DNA of 64,000 nucleotides from Pallidibacillus pasinlerensis (lineage in GTDB: Bacteria > Bacillota > Bacilli > Bacillales > Caldibacillaceae). Positions 30,364 to 39,871 of the stretch are shown in pieces. The position numbers and the translations under genes were made by a program. The notes below the pieces were generated by a model. It saw only the letters and a list, made by a program, of their open reading frames with translations, was not told the origin of the DNA and did not search any database. The stretch spans positions 32,551 to 96,550 of the forward strand of contig NZ_JAACYS010000002.1 in NCBI RefSeq assembly GCF_009996845.1. The letters run 5' to 3'. Each line of letters begins with the position of its first letter. Within the stretch, counting starts at the first letter, position 1.

Positions 30364-33300
30364 CTATATATTTCTTCGATACTGACCGCCGACTTCATAT
30401 AAAGCAGCAGTAATTTGACCAAGACTAGCCACCTTGACTGTTTCTATTAATTCTTCAAAAATATTACCACCAGATAAGGCTACCTCTTTTAGTCTTTCCA
30501 GTGCAGCATCGACTTTATCTTTATTTCTTTCTTTAAACTCATTTAAGTTGTGAATTTGTGTTTCTTTTTCTTCTTTTGTTGCCCGTGCAACTTCCATTTT
30601 ATCGATTTCTTCCTCAGATGGAGGGTTTGGATTTAAAAATGTGTTTACACCAACAATTGGTAATTCACCTGTATGTTTTTTCATTTCATAGTACATCGAT
30701 TCATCTTGGATTTTCCCACGTTGATATTGATGCTCCATCGCTCCAAGGACGCCACCACGATCATTAATTCGTTCAAATTCTTGTAAAACTGCCTCTTCAA
30801 CAAGGTCTGTTAATTCTTCAATGATAAAGGAACCTTGTAACGGATTTTCGTTTTTCGCTAAGCCGTATTCTTTCGTAATAATCATTTGTATTGCCATGGC
30901 GCGGCGGACGGATTCTTCTGTTGGTGTTGTAATGGCTTCATCATAGGCGTTCGTATGCAAGGAGTTACAGTTATCGTAAATCGCCATTAGCGCCTGTAGC
31001 GTTGTGCGAATATCGTTAAAGTCAATTTCTTGGGCGTGCAGTGAACGACCTGATGTTTGAATATGATATTTTAACTTTTGACTACGTTCATTGGCACCGT
31101 ATTTTTCCTTCATCACAATTGCCCAAATACGACGTGCGACTCGACCGATGACACTATATTCTGGGTCAAGACCATTTGAGAAGAAGAAGGATAAATTAGG
31201 TGCGAAATCATCAATATGCATCCCGCGGCTTAAATAATATTCAACATACGTAAAGCCGTTTGCTAATGTAAAGGCAAGTTGCGTAATTGGGTTTGCGCCC
31301 GCTTCCGCAATATGATAGCCAGAAATGGATACAGAATAATAATTTCTCACATTGTTTTCAATAAAGTATTGTTGAATATCCCCCATCATTCGTAGGGCAA
31401 ATTCGGTTGAGAAAATACATGTGTTTTGTCCTTGATCTTCTTTTAAAATATCGGCTTGAACAGTACCGCGAACGGTTGATAACGTATATGCTTTTACTTT
31501 TTCATATTCTTCTTTAGTTAGTGGACGACCAAGCTCCTTTTCTTGAATTTCAACTTGTTGGTCAATGGCCGTATTCATAAACATGGCGAGTAAAATTGGT
31601 GCCGGACCGTTAATCGTCATCGATACGGATGTGGATGGATGACATAAGTCAAAGCCTTTATACAGTTTTTTCATGTCGTCTAACGTACAAACGCTTACGC
31701 CACTTTCACCAATTTTTCCAAATATATCAGGACGCCAATCTGGATCTTCACCGTATAACGTTACCGAGTCAAAGGCGGTACTTAACCGTTTTGCTGGGTC
31801 ATCCTTCGATAAGTAGTGGAATCGACGGTTCGTCCGCTCCGGTGTTCCTTCACCAGCAAATTGACGTTTCGGATCTTCGCCTTTTCGTTTAAACGGGAAA
31901 ACGCCAGCGGTAAATGGGAAAGAACCCGGTACGTTTTCTTTATACACCCAATTTAAGATTTCGCCGTAATCTTTATATTTCGGTAAAACAACCTTTGGAA
32001 TTGACAAGCCGGATAAAGTTTCCGTTTTAAGTTCCGTAACAATTTCTTTATCACGCACTTTTGTTACGATTTTATCTTGGTTATATTTTTCTTTTAATTC
32101 ATCCCATTTTTGTAAAATTTTCTTAGATTCGTCGGTTAATTTCGCTTCAATTTCAGACTTTAACACTTCTAAAGAATTGATGATGGCACCACTATCGCCT
32201 TTTTCCTTCGCTAGTTGAATAGCCCCTTCAATTTGGAATAGGCTACGTGCATACTCAACCTGTTCTTCCGCTTTTTTATGATAGTTTCTAACCGTATCTA
32301 CGATTTCACGTAAATAGTGACTCCGATTCGGTGGAATAATTGTATCCCGCTTACCAGATACTTCATCCTTTGAGTAGTTCGTCTTCCAATCGAGACCGCA
32401 ATTCTCATTTAATTTTTCAATAAGAGCGGCAAAAAGCGCATTTGTTCCAGGGTCATTAAACTGGCTAGCAATTGTTCCGTATACCGGCATTTCTGAATAA
32501 TCACGGCCAAATAATTCGTGACTGCGTTGATATTGTTTTTGGACAAGTCGTTTCGCATCTTCAGAACCTTTTTTCTCAAACTTATTAATGGCGATCAGAT
32601 CGGCAAAATCAATCATATCAATCTTTTCTAGTTGGGAAGCTGCGCCAAACTCACTTGTCATAACATATAAAGATACGTCACTAATATCACGGATTTCCGC
32701 ATCCCCTTGGCCAATTCCACTTGTTTCAACAATGATTAAATCGTAATCTGCTGCTTTTACAACTGCAAGGGCATCTTTAATCGCAAGTGATAGTTCACTT
32801 CTTGATTTACGCGTTGCCAGTGAACGCATATACACCCGTGGTGAGAAAATGGAGTTCATCCGAATACGGTCGCCTAATAGAGCACCGCCCGTTTTTTGTT
32901 TTGTTGGATCGACAGAAAGAATCGCAATCTTTTTATCTGGAAATTCATTAATAAAGCGTCTGACTAGTTCATCCGTTAATGAACTTTTACCTGCGCCACC
33001 TGTACCTGTTATTCCGAGGACAGGGATGTTTTTTGCACTTTGTTTAATTTTTTCAAGGGTTTCTTCTGCCGTAGCTGCCAGTTCCTTCTCAATCCCTTGT
33101 GCATTTTTTTCCACTAAGTGTTCAGCTAAAGTAATAAACTTAGCAACAGCATAATCATCCGATTTCTTTAAATGTTCAATTTGGTCGGATAAGTCCGTTG
33201 TTACTGTGGAAAAATCACATTCTTCAATCATTTTATTAATCATACCTTGAAGACCAAGCTTCCGACCGTCTTCCGGTGAAAAAATCCCAGCAATTCCGTA

Positions 33301-33642
33301 TTCCTCTAGCTCTCTTTTTTCCCGCGGTAAAATTACACCGCCTCCGCCACCGTAAATCCGAATATGGCCCGCACCTTTTTCCTGGAGAAGGTCATACATA
33401 TATTTAAAAAACTCCATATGACCGCCTTGATAGGAAGAAATGGCAATACCTTGTACGTCTTCTTGAATAGCCGCATTGACAATTTCTTCTACGGAACGGT
33501 TGTGACCAAGGTGAATGACTTCCACACCAGATGCTTGTAAGATGCGTCGCATAATATTAATGGCTGCATCATGACCATCGAACAAGCTTGATGCGGAAAC
33601 AAAACGAACTGGGTGTTTCGCATTGTAAACAACTTTACTCAT
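30364..33642 (-). CDS. icmF: Fused isobutyryl-CoA mutase (IcmF) with G-protein chaperone domain
   Basis: Coenzyme B12-dependent interconversion of isobutyryl-CoA and n-butyryl-CoA (some members also act on isovaleryl/pivalyl-CoA). 1092 residues from the ATG at 33642 with AAGGAG upstream. Domain order identifies the fusion: B12-binding (about 10-140, [13 protein letters not shown]), MeaB-like GTPase (about 205-430, P-loop [13 protein letters not shown] and [13 protein letters not shown]), linker, then the TIM-barrel acyl-CoA mutase (about 560-1092, [22 protein letters not shown] region and [14 protein letters not shown]). Neighbours are acyl-CoA dehydrogenases and a TetR regulator, so it fits branched-chain acyl-CoA breakdown. 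Confidence 0.96.
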   Translation of the reverse strand: MSKVVYNAKHPVRFVSASSLFDGHDAAINIMRRILQASGVEVIHLGHNRSVEEIVNAAIQEDVQGIAISSYQGGHMEFFKYMYDLLQEKGAGHIRIYGGGGGVILPREKRELEEYGIAGIFSPEDGRKLGLQGMINKMIEECDFSTVTTDLSDQIEHLKKSDDYAVAKFITLAEHLVEKNAQGIEKELAATAEETLEKIKQSAKNIPVLGITGTGGAGKSSLTDELVRRFINEFPDKKIAILSVDPTKQKTGGALLGDRIRMNSIFSPRVYMRSLATRKSRSELSLAIKDALAVVKAADYDLIIVETSGIGQGDAEIRDISDVSLYVMTSEFGAASQLEKIDMIDFADLIAINKFEKKGSEDAKRLVQKQYQRSHELFGRDYSEMPVYGTIASQFNDPGTNALFAALIEKLNENCGLDWKTNYSKDEVSGKRDTIIPPNRSHYLREIVDTVRNYHKKAEEQVEYARSLFQIEGAIQLAKEKGDSGAIINSLEVLKSEIEAKLTDESKKILQKWDELKEKYNQDKIVTKVRDKEIVTELKTETLSGLSIPKVVLPKYKDYGEILNWVYKENVPGSFPFTAGVFPFKRKGEDPKRQFAGEGTPERTNRRFHYLSKDDPAKRLSTAFDSVTLYGEDPDWRPDIFGKIGESGVSVCTLDDMKKLYKGFDLCHPSTSVSMTINGPAPILLAMFMNTAIDQQVEIQEKELGRPLTKEEYEKVKAYTLSTVRGTVQADILKEDQGQNTCIFSTEFALRMMGDIQQYFIENNVRNYYSVSISGYHIAEAGANPITQLAFTLANGFTYVEYYLSRGMHIDDFAPNLSFFFSNGLDPEYSVIGRVARRIWAIVMKEKYGANERSQKLKYHIQTSGRSLHAQEIDFNDIRTTLQALMAIYDNCNSLHTNAYDEAITTPTEESVRRAMAIQMIITKEYGLAKNENPLQGSFIIEELTDLVEEAVLQEFERINDRGGVLGAMEHQYQRGKIQDESMYYEMKKHTGELPIVGVNTFLNPNPPSEEEIDKMEVARATKEEKETQIHNLNEFKERNKDKVDAALERLKEVALSGGNIFEELIETVKVASLGQITAALYEVGGQYRRNI

Positions 33643-33734
33643 TCTCAACACTCCTTATTTATACCTTCTAAATTGAGTTTCACCTTGAACGGAATCCAAT
33701 TAATGTATGTCATAGAATGATAGATTTATTGTAG

Positions 33735-34382
33735 TTAATTGTTTTTATTTGTTAGTGCATAGGATTGAATCGTTTGGATAAAAAACTCGGTTTGCAGTTC
33801 TGTATATTTTTTTAATGAGTACTCTTTACGTAATGCCCAGCGACGAAAGCCCCACATTTGTCCTTGGACAAATAAATTGTGAGCGAGTAATTTAATTTGA
33901 TTTTCATGTAATGGGAGACCTAAATTTTCCGTGTAGTCTTTAATTAATTGTTCAAAAAGCGACACCATTTGAATTTCCTTCTTTAAAACATATGGAAGTG
34001 CATCTTTAGATAAAGATTTCGCCTCTTGATATAAAACGAGTACTTCATCTTGCATCTCATCCATAATGCGAAAATAGGCAGCGATACCTAATTTCATTGT
34101 TTCTGTTGTAACTTGGTGAAGATCGAGGACTTTTTGAATTTTTTCTTGTACTTCATCATAAATTCGGTCACAAACTAAATACAAAATGTCGTCCTTCGTC
34201 CGGATGTATTCGTAAAGGGTACCGATGGAAAAACCAGCAAGTTTCGCTATTTCCCTCGTTGTTGTACGGTGGAATCCCTTTTCTTTAATAAGCGAAATAG
34301 CTCCTTTAACGATTTGATCTCTACGAAGTTGGATTAGTTTTTCATCTTTTACATTTGAGTGGACTTTCTGTTTTTCTGACAA
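33735..34382 (-). CDS. TetR/AcrR-family regulator of the acyl-CoA locus
   Basis: 215 residues. The N-terminal HTH (about 20-70) reads IVKGAISLIKEKGFHRTTTREIAKLAGFSIGTLYEYIRTKDDILY in pattern. An all-helical C-terminal ligand domain follows. Position between icmF and acyl-CoA dehydrogenase genes suggests it senses acyl-CoAs, like FadR of B. subtilis. Two FadR-like operators occur upstream of fadF and the thiolase gene. Whether this protein or another FadR binds them is inferred, not shown. Confidence 0.85.
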   Translation of the reverse strand: MSEKQKVHSNVKDEKLIQLRRDQIVKGAISLIKEKGFHRTTTREIAKLAGFSIGTLYEYIRTKDDILYLVCDRIYDEVQEKIQKVLDLHQVTTETMKLGIAAYFRIMDEMQDEVLVLYQEAKSLSKDALPYVLKKEIQMVSLFEQLIKDYTENLGLPLHENQIKLLAHNLFVQGQMWGFRRWALRKEYSLKKYTELQTEFFIQTIQSYALTNKNN

Positions 34383-34574
34383 ATAACCACCTCACAATAT
34401 TAGGTAGGTTGACAGAGTGAGAGACTTTTTGATGTTACTAAAAAACGTTTTTTTATAAATTAAGGGTAGCTTGTAATTTTGTATGCTTAAGTCCAAATGT
34501 TTCGGATCTATTTATTGCTTTAATCTTATATTTCGTCCGTCTATTGCAGAAATTAGTGCGTTTTTTCAAAGTCT

Positions 34575-34825
34575 GATTCTTTTTATGAGCGATTTTGAAT
34601 ATTTTTAGAGCGATTCGGTTTGTTTTAAGAGCGAATCTTTCAATTTTATGAGCGACTTTTTTTACCTATGAGCGAATCGGACTTTTATGAGCGATTCGAA
34701 CTACTTTAAGAGCGAATTTTCTCGATATATGAGCGATTTGATCAAAGAAGGGTCACTTTTATTTCCTCATGAGCGACATCGTAACCTCTATGAGCGATTT
34801 GTTCATCTTAATGAGCGGTTAGAGC
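34575..34825. repeat. 21-bp periodic GAGCGA(A/T)T array
   Basis: Twelve or so copies of ATGAGCGATTT / AAGAGCGAATC. GAGCGA starts fall at 34587, 34608, 34629, 34650, 34670, 34689, 34710, 34731, 34771, 34792 and 34813: mostly 21-bp steps, one 40-bp double step and one 19/20 pair. It lies between the acyl-CoA dehydrogenase and tetR genes. No gene is seen in the 497-bp gap. Confidence 0.9.
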
Positions 34826-34879
34826 AACCCTTCTAAGAAAAATATTCCCTTCCATTCTACACACTGCAAAGTTCACTCA

Positions 34880-36013
34880 TTAAAGCATTCTTGAAATTAC
34901 CAATCTTTGAATCTCTTGCGTACCTTCATAAATTTGTGTGATTTTCGCATCGCGCATGTACCGTTCCACCGGGTATTCCTTCGTATAACCGTAACCACCA
35001 AATACTTGTACCGCTTCAATTGTCGTTTTCATTGCAGTATCACCCGCAAACAGTTTCGCCATTGCAGATGCTTTACCGTATTCAAGACCTTCAGATTCTA
35101 ACCAAGCAGCTTGATAAGTTAATAATCTTGCAGCTTCAATATTTGTCGCCATGTCAGCTAATTTAAAGGATACGCCTTGATTTTTCATAATCGGTTTACC
35201 GAATTGCTCCCGTTCCTTTGCATAATTTACGGCTGCATCAAGGGCACCTTGGGCAATTCCTACAGCTTGAGCAGCGATTCCGTTGCGCCCACCATCAAGC
35301 GTCATCATCGCAATTTTAAAACCATCCCCTTCTTCACCTAGTAAGTTTTCAGCTGGGACAATACAATCTTCAAAAATTATTTCTGTCGTCGGTGATGAAC
35401 GAATGCCGAGCTTTTCTTCTTTTTTACCAACTTTAAAGCCTGGGAAACTGCTTTCGACGATAAACGCACTTGTCCCACGATGTTTCTTTTCTGGATCTGT
35501 TAATGCAAAAACAATATAAATATCAGCAACCCCACCATTAGTGATGAAAATTTTTGAACCATTTAAAACGTAATGATCGACTTCTTTTCTTGCAATTGTT
35601 TTCATGTTTCCTGCATCGGACCCGGATCCTGCTTCAGTTAAACAGTAAGCACCGATACTTTTCCCTTCTGCCATTGGTCGTAAATATTTTTGTTTTTGTT
35701 CTTCGGTGCCGAATTTGAAAACTGGCCAACCAGCAAGGGATGTATGGGCAGACAGTGTTACACCAACCGATGCATCGACACGTGACAATTCTTCAACAGC
35801 AATGGCATAAGCTAAATAGTCACTACCGATACCTCCGTATTTTTCTGGCCAAGGTATGCCGGTTAGGCCAAGTTCTGCCATTTTATCGAAAATTTCACGA
35901 TCAAATCGCTCTTCCTCATCTCGTTCTGCAGCAGTTGGTGCTACTTCGTTTATGGCAAAGTCTCGGACCATTTTTCTAATCATTTCATGCTCTTCAGTTA
36001 GTTTGAAATTCAT
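34880..36013 (-). CDS. Acyl-CoA dehydrogenase (AcdA/FadE-like)
   Basis: FAD enzyme for the first beta-oxidation step, passing electrons to ETF. 377 residues from the ATG at 36013 ([20 protein letters not shown]) with GGGGG upstream; the longer frame from 36040 is not needed. FAD motifs [17 protein letters not shown] and [14 protein letters not shown] are present, and the C-terminal catalytic-region signature [19 protein letters not shown]. subtilis has acdA (fadE) next to rpoE; here icmF and tetR have been placed between. Confidence 0.93.
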   Translation of the reverse strand: MNFKLTEEHEMIRKMVRDFAINEVAPTAAERDEEERFDREIFDKMAELGLTGIPWPEKYGGIGSDYLAYAIAVEELSRVDASVGVTLSAHTSLAGWPVFKFGTEEQKQKYLRPMAEGKSIGAYCLTEAGSGSDAGNMKTIARKEVDHYVLNGSKIFITNGGVADIYIVFALTDPEKKHRGTSAFIVESSFPGFKVGKKEEKLGIRSSPTTEIIFEDCIVPAENLLGEEGDGFKIAMMTLDGGRNGIAAQAVGIAQGALDAAVNYAKEREQFGKPIMKNQGVSFKLADMATNIEAARLLTYQAAWLESEGLEYGKASAMAKLFAGDTAMKTTIEAVQVFGGYGYTKEYPVERYMRDAKITQIYEGTQEIQRLVISRML

Positions 36014-36115
36014 TTCTTTTCCCCCTTGATTGTTGTGCACTTAAACACTGTATTTACTGTATTGATTTTTTAAAAATTTTGCATAGACACATGAAATAAA
36101 CCTAAGACATAAAAC

Positions 36116-37273
36116 TTATAAATGTCTTGAAATAACTAGTTTTTGAATTTCATTTGTTCCTTCATAAATTTGCGTTACTTTCGCATCACGGAAATAACGT
36201 TCGACATCGTATTCTTTCGTATATCCGTAACCACCGTGAATTTGAATGGCTTCTGTAGCCACATACATCGCTGTATCTGAAGCAAACATTTTGGCCATCG
36301 AAGATTCCTTCGCACATTTTTTACCTTCATTTTTCAATTCGGCTGCATGGTAGACTAATTGTTTTGTAGCTTCAATTCGCGTGGCCATATCAGCTAACTT
36401 AAAGCCGACACCTTGATGAGATATAATTGGTTTACCGAACTGTTCGCGAGTTTTCGCATAGCCTAAAGCCAGTTCAAAGGCGCCTTCTGCAATGCCTAAA
36501 CTTTGGGCAGCGATACCAATTCGACCAGCATCAAGATTCGCTAACGCAATTTTATAGCCGTCTCCTTCATCACCAAGTCGATTTGTTTCTGGCACCCGCA
36601 TATTTTCAAAAGTGATTTCTACCGTTCGCGATCCGTGCAATCCCATTTTCTTTTCATCTTTACCGATAATTAGTCCCGGGGTACCCTTTTCAACAATAAA
36701 AGCGGTAATACCTTTACTTCCCGCTTCCGGATTTGTCTTGGCAAAGACAATGTAAACGTCGGCTTCCCCACCATTTGTAATAAAAATTTTACTGCCGTTA
36801 ATGATGTACTCGTCTCCATCTTTTACAGCCCTCGTTTGAAGTGACGAAGCATCCGAACCCGCACTTGGTTCCGTTAAACAAAAGGCACCTAAATATTGAC
36901 CGGACGCTAGTTTTGGTACATAGTGACGTTTCTGTTTTTCCGTTCCAAAAAAGAGAATAGGATTTGTTCCTACCGATGTATGGACGGATAAAATGACTCC
37001 AAGGGCAGGACTGACCTTCGAAATCTCATGAATTACTAAAATATACGATTTGAAATCCATGCCTGCGCCACCATATTCCGTTGGGATTGGAATTCCCATT
37101 AACCCAAGATCACCCATTTTTTTTATTAAATTGCGCGGAAATTCCCCTTTTTCCATGTTTGGTATGAAGGGAACAACTTCATGGTTCACAAAGTCTCGGA
37201 CCATCTCAATTAGCATTTGTTGCTCATCAGTCGTTTGATGAGTTTGTTTTGACTTGGAAATTGGTGAGTTCAT
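36116..37273 (-). CDS. Acyl-CoA dehydrogenase (MmgC-like)
   Basis: 385 residues, paralogue of the following gene. An N-terminal extension SKSKQTHQTTDEQQM precedes the usual helix bundle. FCLTEPSAGSDASSL and ITNGGEADVYIVFAKTN are the flavin-binding signatures; QIYEGTNEIQKLVISRHL holds the conserved Glu region. SD AGGAGG lies upstream. Having two dehydrogenases side by side suggests different chain-length or branched-chain preferences; which is which cannot be read from the sequence. Confidence 0.93.
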   Translation of the reverse strand: MNSPISKSKQTHQTTDEQQMLIEMVRDFVNHEVVPFIPNMEKGEFPRNLIKKMGDLGLMGIPIPTEYGGAGMDFKSYILVIHEISKVSPALGVILSVHTSVGTNPILFFGTEKQKRHYVPKLASGQYLGAFCLTEPSAGSDASSLQTRAVKDGDEYIINGSKIFITNGGEADVYIVFAKTNPEAGSKGITAFIVEKGTPGLIIGKDEKKMGLHGSRTVEITFENMRVPETNRLGDEGDGYKIALANLDAGRIGIAAQSLGIAEGAFELALGYAKTREQFGKPIISHQGVGFKLADMATRIEATKQLVYHAAELKNEGKKCAKESSMAKMFASDTAMYVATEAIQIHGGYGYTKEYDVERYFRDAKVTQIYEGTNEIQKLVISRHL

Positions 37274-37353
37274 ATTTCGACCTCCTTTCTAATAGGAGAT
37301 TAGAATTGAATTTATTTTGTTAACGTTTTCTTATAAACTTTTAAAAAACAATT

Positions 37354-38205
37354 CTATTGATATACGTAAAAACCGCGCCCTGTCTTTTTACCTAACCAGC
37401 CGGCCTTTACATATTTCCGTAATAATGGACAAGGACGATATTTGTCATCTCCAAGACCTTCGTGCAATGTTTCCATAATATAAAGACAAGTATCTAATCC
37501 GATAAAGTCGGCAAGTTGTAGTGGTCCCATCGGATGATTCATACCTAATTTCATAATGTCGTCAATCGCTTCTTTCGTTGCGACACCTTCATATAAGGTG
37601 AAGATTGCTTCATTAATCATTGGTAAAAGAATGCGGTTAGAGATAAAACCTGGGAAGTCATTTACTTCGATTGGAACTTTTTTCAACTTTTTACCTAAAT
37701 CATTTACTACTTCATAGGTTTCGTCACTTGTTGCCAGACCACGAATAACTTCAATTAGCTTCATAACGGGAACCGGGTTCATAAAATGCATTCCGATTAC
37801 TTTTTCAGGACGATTCGTAACAGCGGCAATCTCGGTAATTGGCAATGATGATGTATTCGTTGCTAAAATTGTTTCCGGTGATGTGATTTCATCAAGTTGT
37901 TTAAAAATATCCTTTTTTACTTCCATATTTTCAACGGCAGCCTCAATAACGATTTGACATCCTTCCGCATCTTGTAGATTTGTCGATTGTTGAATTCGGT
38001 TTATGATCTCTTTCCGTTCTTCTTCCGTAAGTTTCCCTTTGCCGACTTGGCGTGACAATAAATTATAAATATTTGCTAGTCCTTTGTTTACTGCTTCTTC
38101 ATTAATGTCATATAAAATAACTTCGAAACCGTTTGTGGCACATACTTGTGCAATTCCAGAACCCATTTGACCTGCTCCAACTACCATGATTTTTTCTATA
38201 TTCAT
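37354..38205 (-). CDS. 3-hydroxybutyryl-CoA dehydrogenase
   Basis: NAD-dependent oxidation of 3-hydroxyacyl-CoA (MmgB/Hbd type). 283 residues: Rossmann motif [14 protein letters not shown] at the N-terminus, catalytic His in [15 protein letters not shown], and [12 protein letters not shown] followed by the C-terminal domain ending [16 protein letters not shown] precedes the ATG. It stands between the thiolase and dehydrogenase genes, completing most of a beta-oxidation set; no enoyl-CoA hydratase is in the window. Confidence 0.95.
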   Translation of the reverse strand: MNIEKIMVVGAGQMGSGIAQVCATNGFEVILYDINEEAVNKGLANIYNLLSRQVGKGKLTEEERKEIINRIQQSTNLQDAEGCQIVIEAAVENMEVKKDIFKQLDEITSPETILATNTSSLPITEIAAVTNRPEKVIGMHFMNPVPVMKLIEVIRGLATSDETYEVVNDLGKKLKKVPIEVNDFPGFISNRILLPMINEAIFTLYEGVATKEAIDDIMKLGMNHPMGPLQLADFIGLDTCLYIMETLHEGLGDDKYRPCPLLRKYVKAGWLGKKTGRGFYVYQ

Positions 38206-38347
38206 GTAACGACCTCCTAAATTATGATTTTATTATTTAAACAAATCACCTTTATAGTTAGAAAATGAAAGGCAAGTAGTAGTGGCGTTTTTCCAGAAGG
38301 TGACTGGCATGAGTGATTTCACTTCCTTGCCTCTCAAGTTTTTTCAA

Positions 38348-39535
38348 TTATTGTTTTGGTACTTCAATTAAAATTGCATCGCCTTGCCCACCGCCTGAAC
38401 AAATGGCTGCGATTCCGAGTCCACCGCCTCTTCGTTTTAATTCATAGGCTAATGTTAAAATAATTCTCGCACCACTTGCGCCGATAGGATGTCCAAGGGC
38501 CACGGCACCACCGTTCACATTAACTTTTTCCGGGTCAAGTCCGGCAATTTTGACAGAAGCTAATGCAACGGCTGCAAAGGCCTCATTAATTTCGAATAAA
38601 TCAATTTCATCCGCTGTTTTACCGACTTTTTCTAAAAGCTTGTTGATCACAAGTCCTGGTGTTTTTGGAAAGTCCTTCGCTTTAATTGCAAGGGATTCGT
38701 TCGCTAAAATTCTTGCCAGTGGTTTTCGACCTTCTCTTTCTGCTTTTTCCTCGTCCATTAATACGAGGGCACATGCTCCATCATTGACACCTGGGGCATT
38801 TCCTGCCGTAATCGTACCGTTCGGATCAAAGGCTGGTCTTAATTTTGCAAGCTTTTCAACGGATGTGTCTTTCCTCGGTGCCTCGTCTACAGAAACCGTA
38901 ATTGGCTCACCTTTCCGTTGTGGTATTTCAACAGGTACAATTTCCTCTACAAGTTTTCCTGATTCAATGGCTGCAAGTGCTCTCTGATGACTTCGGTAGG
39001 CCCATTCGTCTTGTTCTTCCCTTGTAATATTCAATTCTTCTGCTGTACCGTTTCCGTAGTTCCCCATATGTGCCCCGGTGAAACTGCACGTTAAACCGTC
39101 ATAAATCATTAAGTCAATAAGTTCACTATGTCCCATACGGTAACCAGTTCTTGCCTTTGGAAGAACAAACGGTGCGTTAGACATTGACTCCATTCCACCG
39201 GCAACAACCGTACTCGCCTCACCTGCCCGAATGAGTAAATCAGCTAGTGCGACACTACGCATTCCAGATGCACATACTTTATTTATCGTTTCTGTTTTTG
39301 TTTCCCATGGGATATTTGCGTTGCGAGCTGCTTGCCGTGATGGTAATTGTCCCTGTCCGCCCTGTAAAACGGTACCTAATAAAACGTGGTCGACTGCGTT
39401 TGTTCCTAAGTCAGAACGCTTTAATGCTTCTGTAATGGCAATCCCGCCAAGTTGACTTGCACTTAAAGAACTCAATGCACCATTTAACTTGCCAAATGGT
39501 GTTCTTGCCCCGTCTAAAATGACTGTTTTTCCCAT
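38348..39535 (-). CDS. Acetyl-CoA C-acetyltransferase (thiolase)
   Basis: Cleaves or condenses acetoacetyl-CoA/3-ketoacyl-CoA. 395 residues from the ATG at 39535 (MGKTVILDGARTPFGK) with GGGGG upstream. Active-site Cys in TINKVCASGMRS, His in NGGAVALGHPIGASGARI and the second Cys in AAICSGGGQGDA are intact. The name MmgA/AtoB would fit. A FadR-like operator half-perfect palindrome lies about 190 bp upstream (39725-39742). Confidence 0.95.
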   Translation of the reverse strand: MGKTVILDGARTPFGKLNGALSSLSASQLGGIAITEALKRSDLGTNAVDHVLLGTVLQGGQGQLPSRQAARNANIPWETKTETINKVCASGMRSVALADLLIRAGEASTVVAGGMESMSNAPFVLPKARTGYRMGHSELIDLMIYDGLTCSFTGAHMGNYGNGTAEELNITREEQDEWAYRSHQRALAAIESGKLVEEIVPVEIPQRKGEPITVSVDEAPRKDTSVEKLAKLRPAFDPNGTITAGNAPGVNDGACALVLMDEEKAEREGRKPLARILANESLAIKAKDFPKTPGLVINKLLEKVGKTADEIDLFEINEAFAAVALASVKIAGLDPEKVNVNGGAVALGHPIGASGARIILTLAYELKRRGGGLGIAAICSGGGQGDAILIEVPKQ

Positions 39536-39724
39536 CTTAATCCCCCTTGATAATGATATCGCTTTCATAGAGCGTGAAATATTAATATTTACTTTTCGTT
39601 TTGCTTACTTAGTAAAAATATTCTCTTCAGATTCTCTTGTTGTTTAGACGAGATGTGTGGAACAATTTGTAGTTGAACATAGAAGTTTTTTAAATGTAGA
39701 AATCATTATTTGCTGCAAAAACAT

Positions 39725-39742
39725 TGACTGAACGCTCGCTCG
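39725..39742. promoter_or_regulatory. FadR-like operator upstream of the thiolase gene
   Basis: TGACTGAACGCTCGCTCG. The left arm is identical to the reverse complement of the site at 42074-42091 over 13 bp; the right arm is degraded relative to TGAATGA-N4-TCATTCA. Confidence 0.45.
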
Positions 39743-39759
39743 GGGTGAATGTTTAAATA

Positions 39760-39796
39760 AGGGGGACCTCCTCTTTTTTACAAAAGTCGGTCCCTC
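39760..39796 (-). terminator. Possible fadF terminator
   Basis: AGGGGGACC ... GGTCCCTCT arms downstream of fadF. Only a short T-rich run (TTATTT) follows, so it is a moderate candidate. Confidence 0.4.
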
Positions 39797-39871
39797 TATC
39801 TTTCTAATATTAGATTAACTCATTTCTTAAAATTTTCAATATTTTTATTATATTATGATACAACTTTTTAA

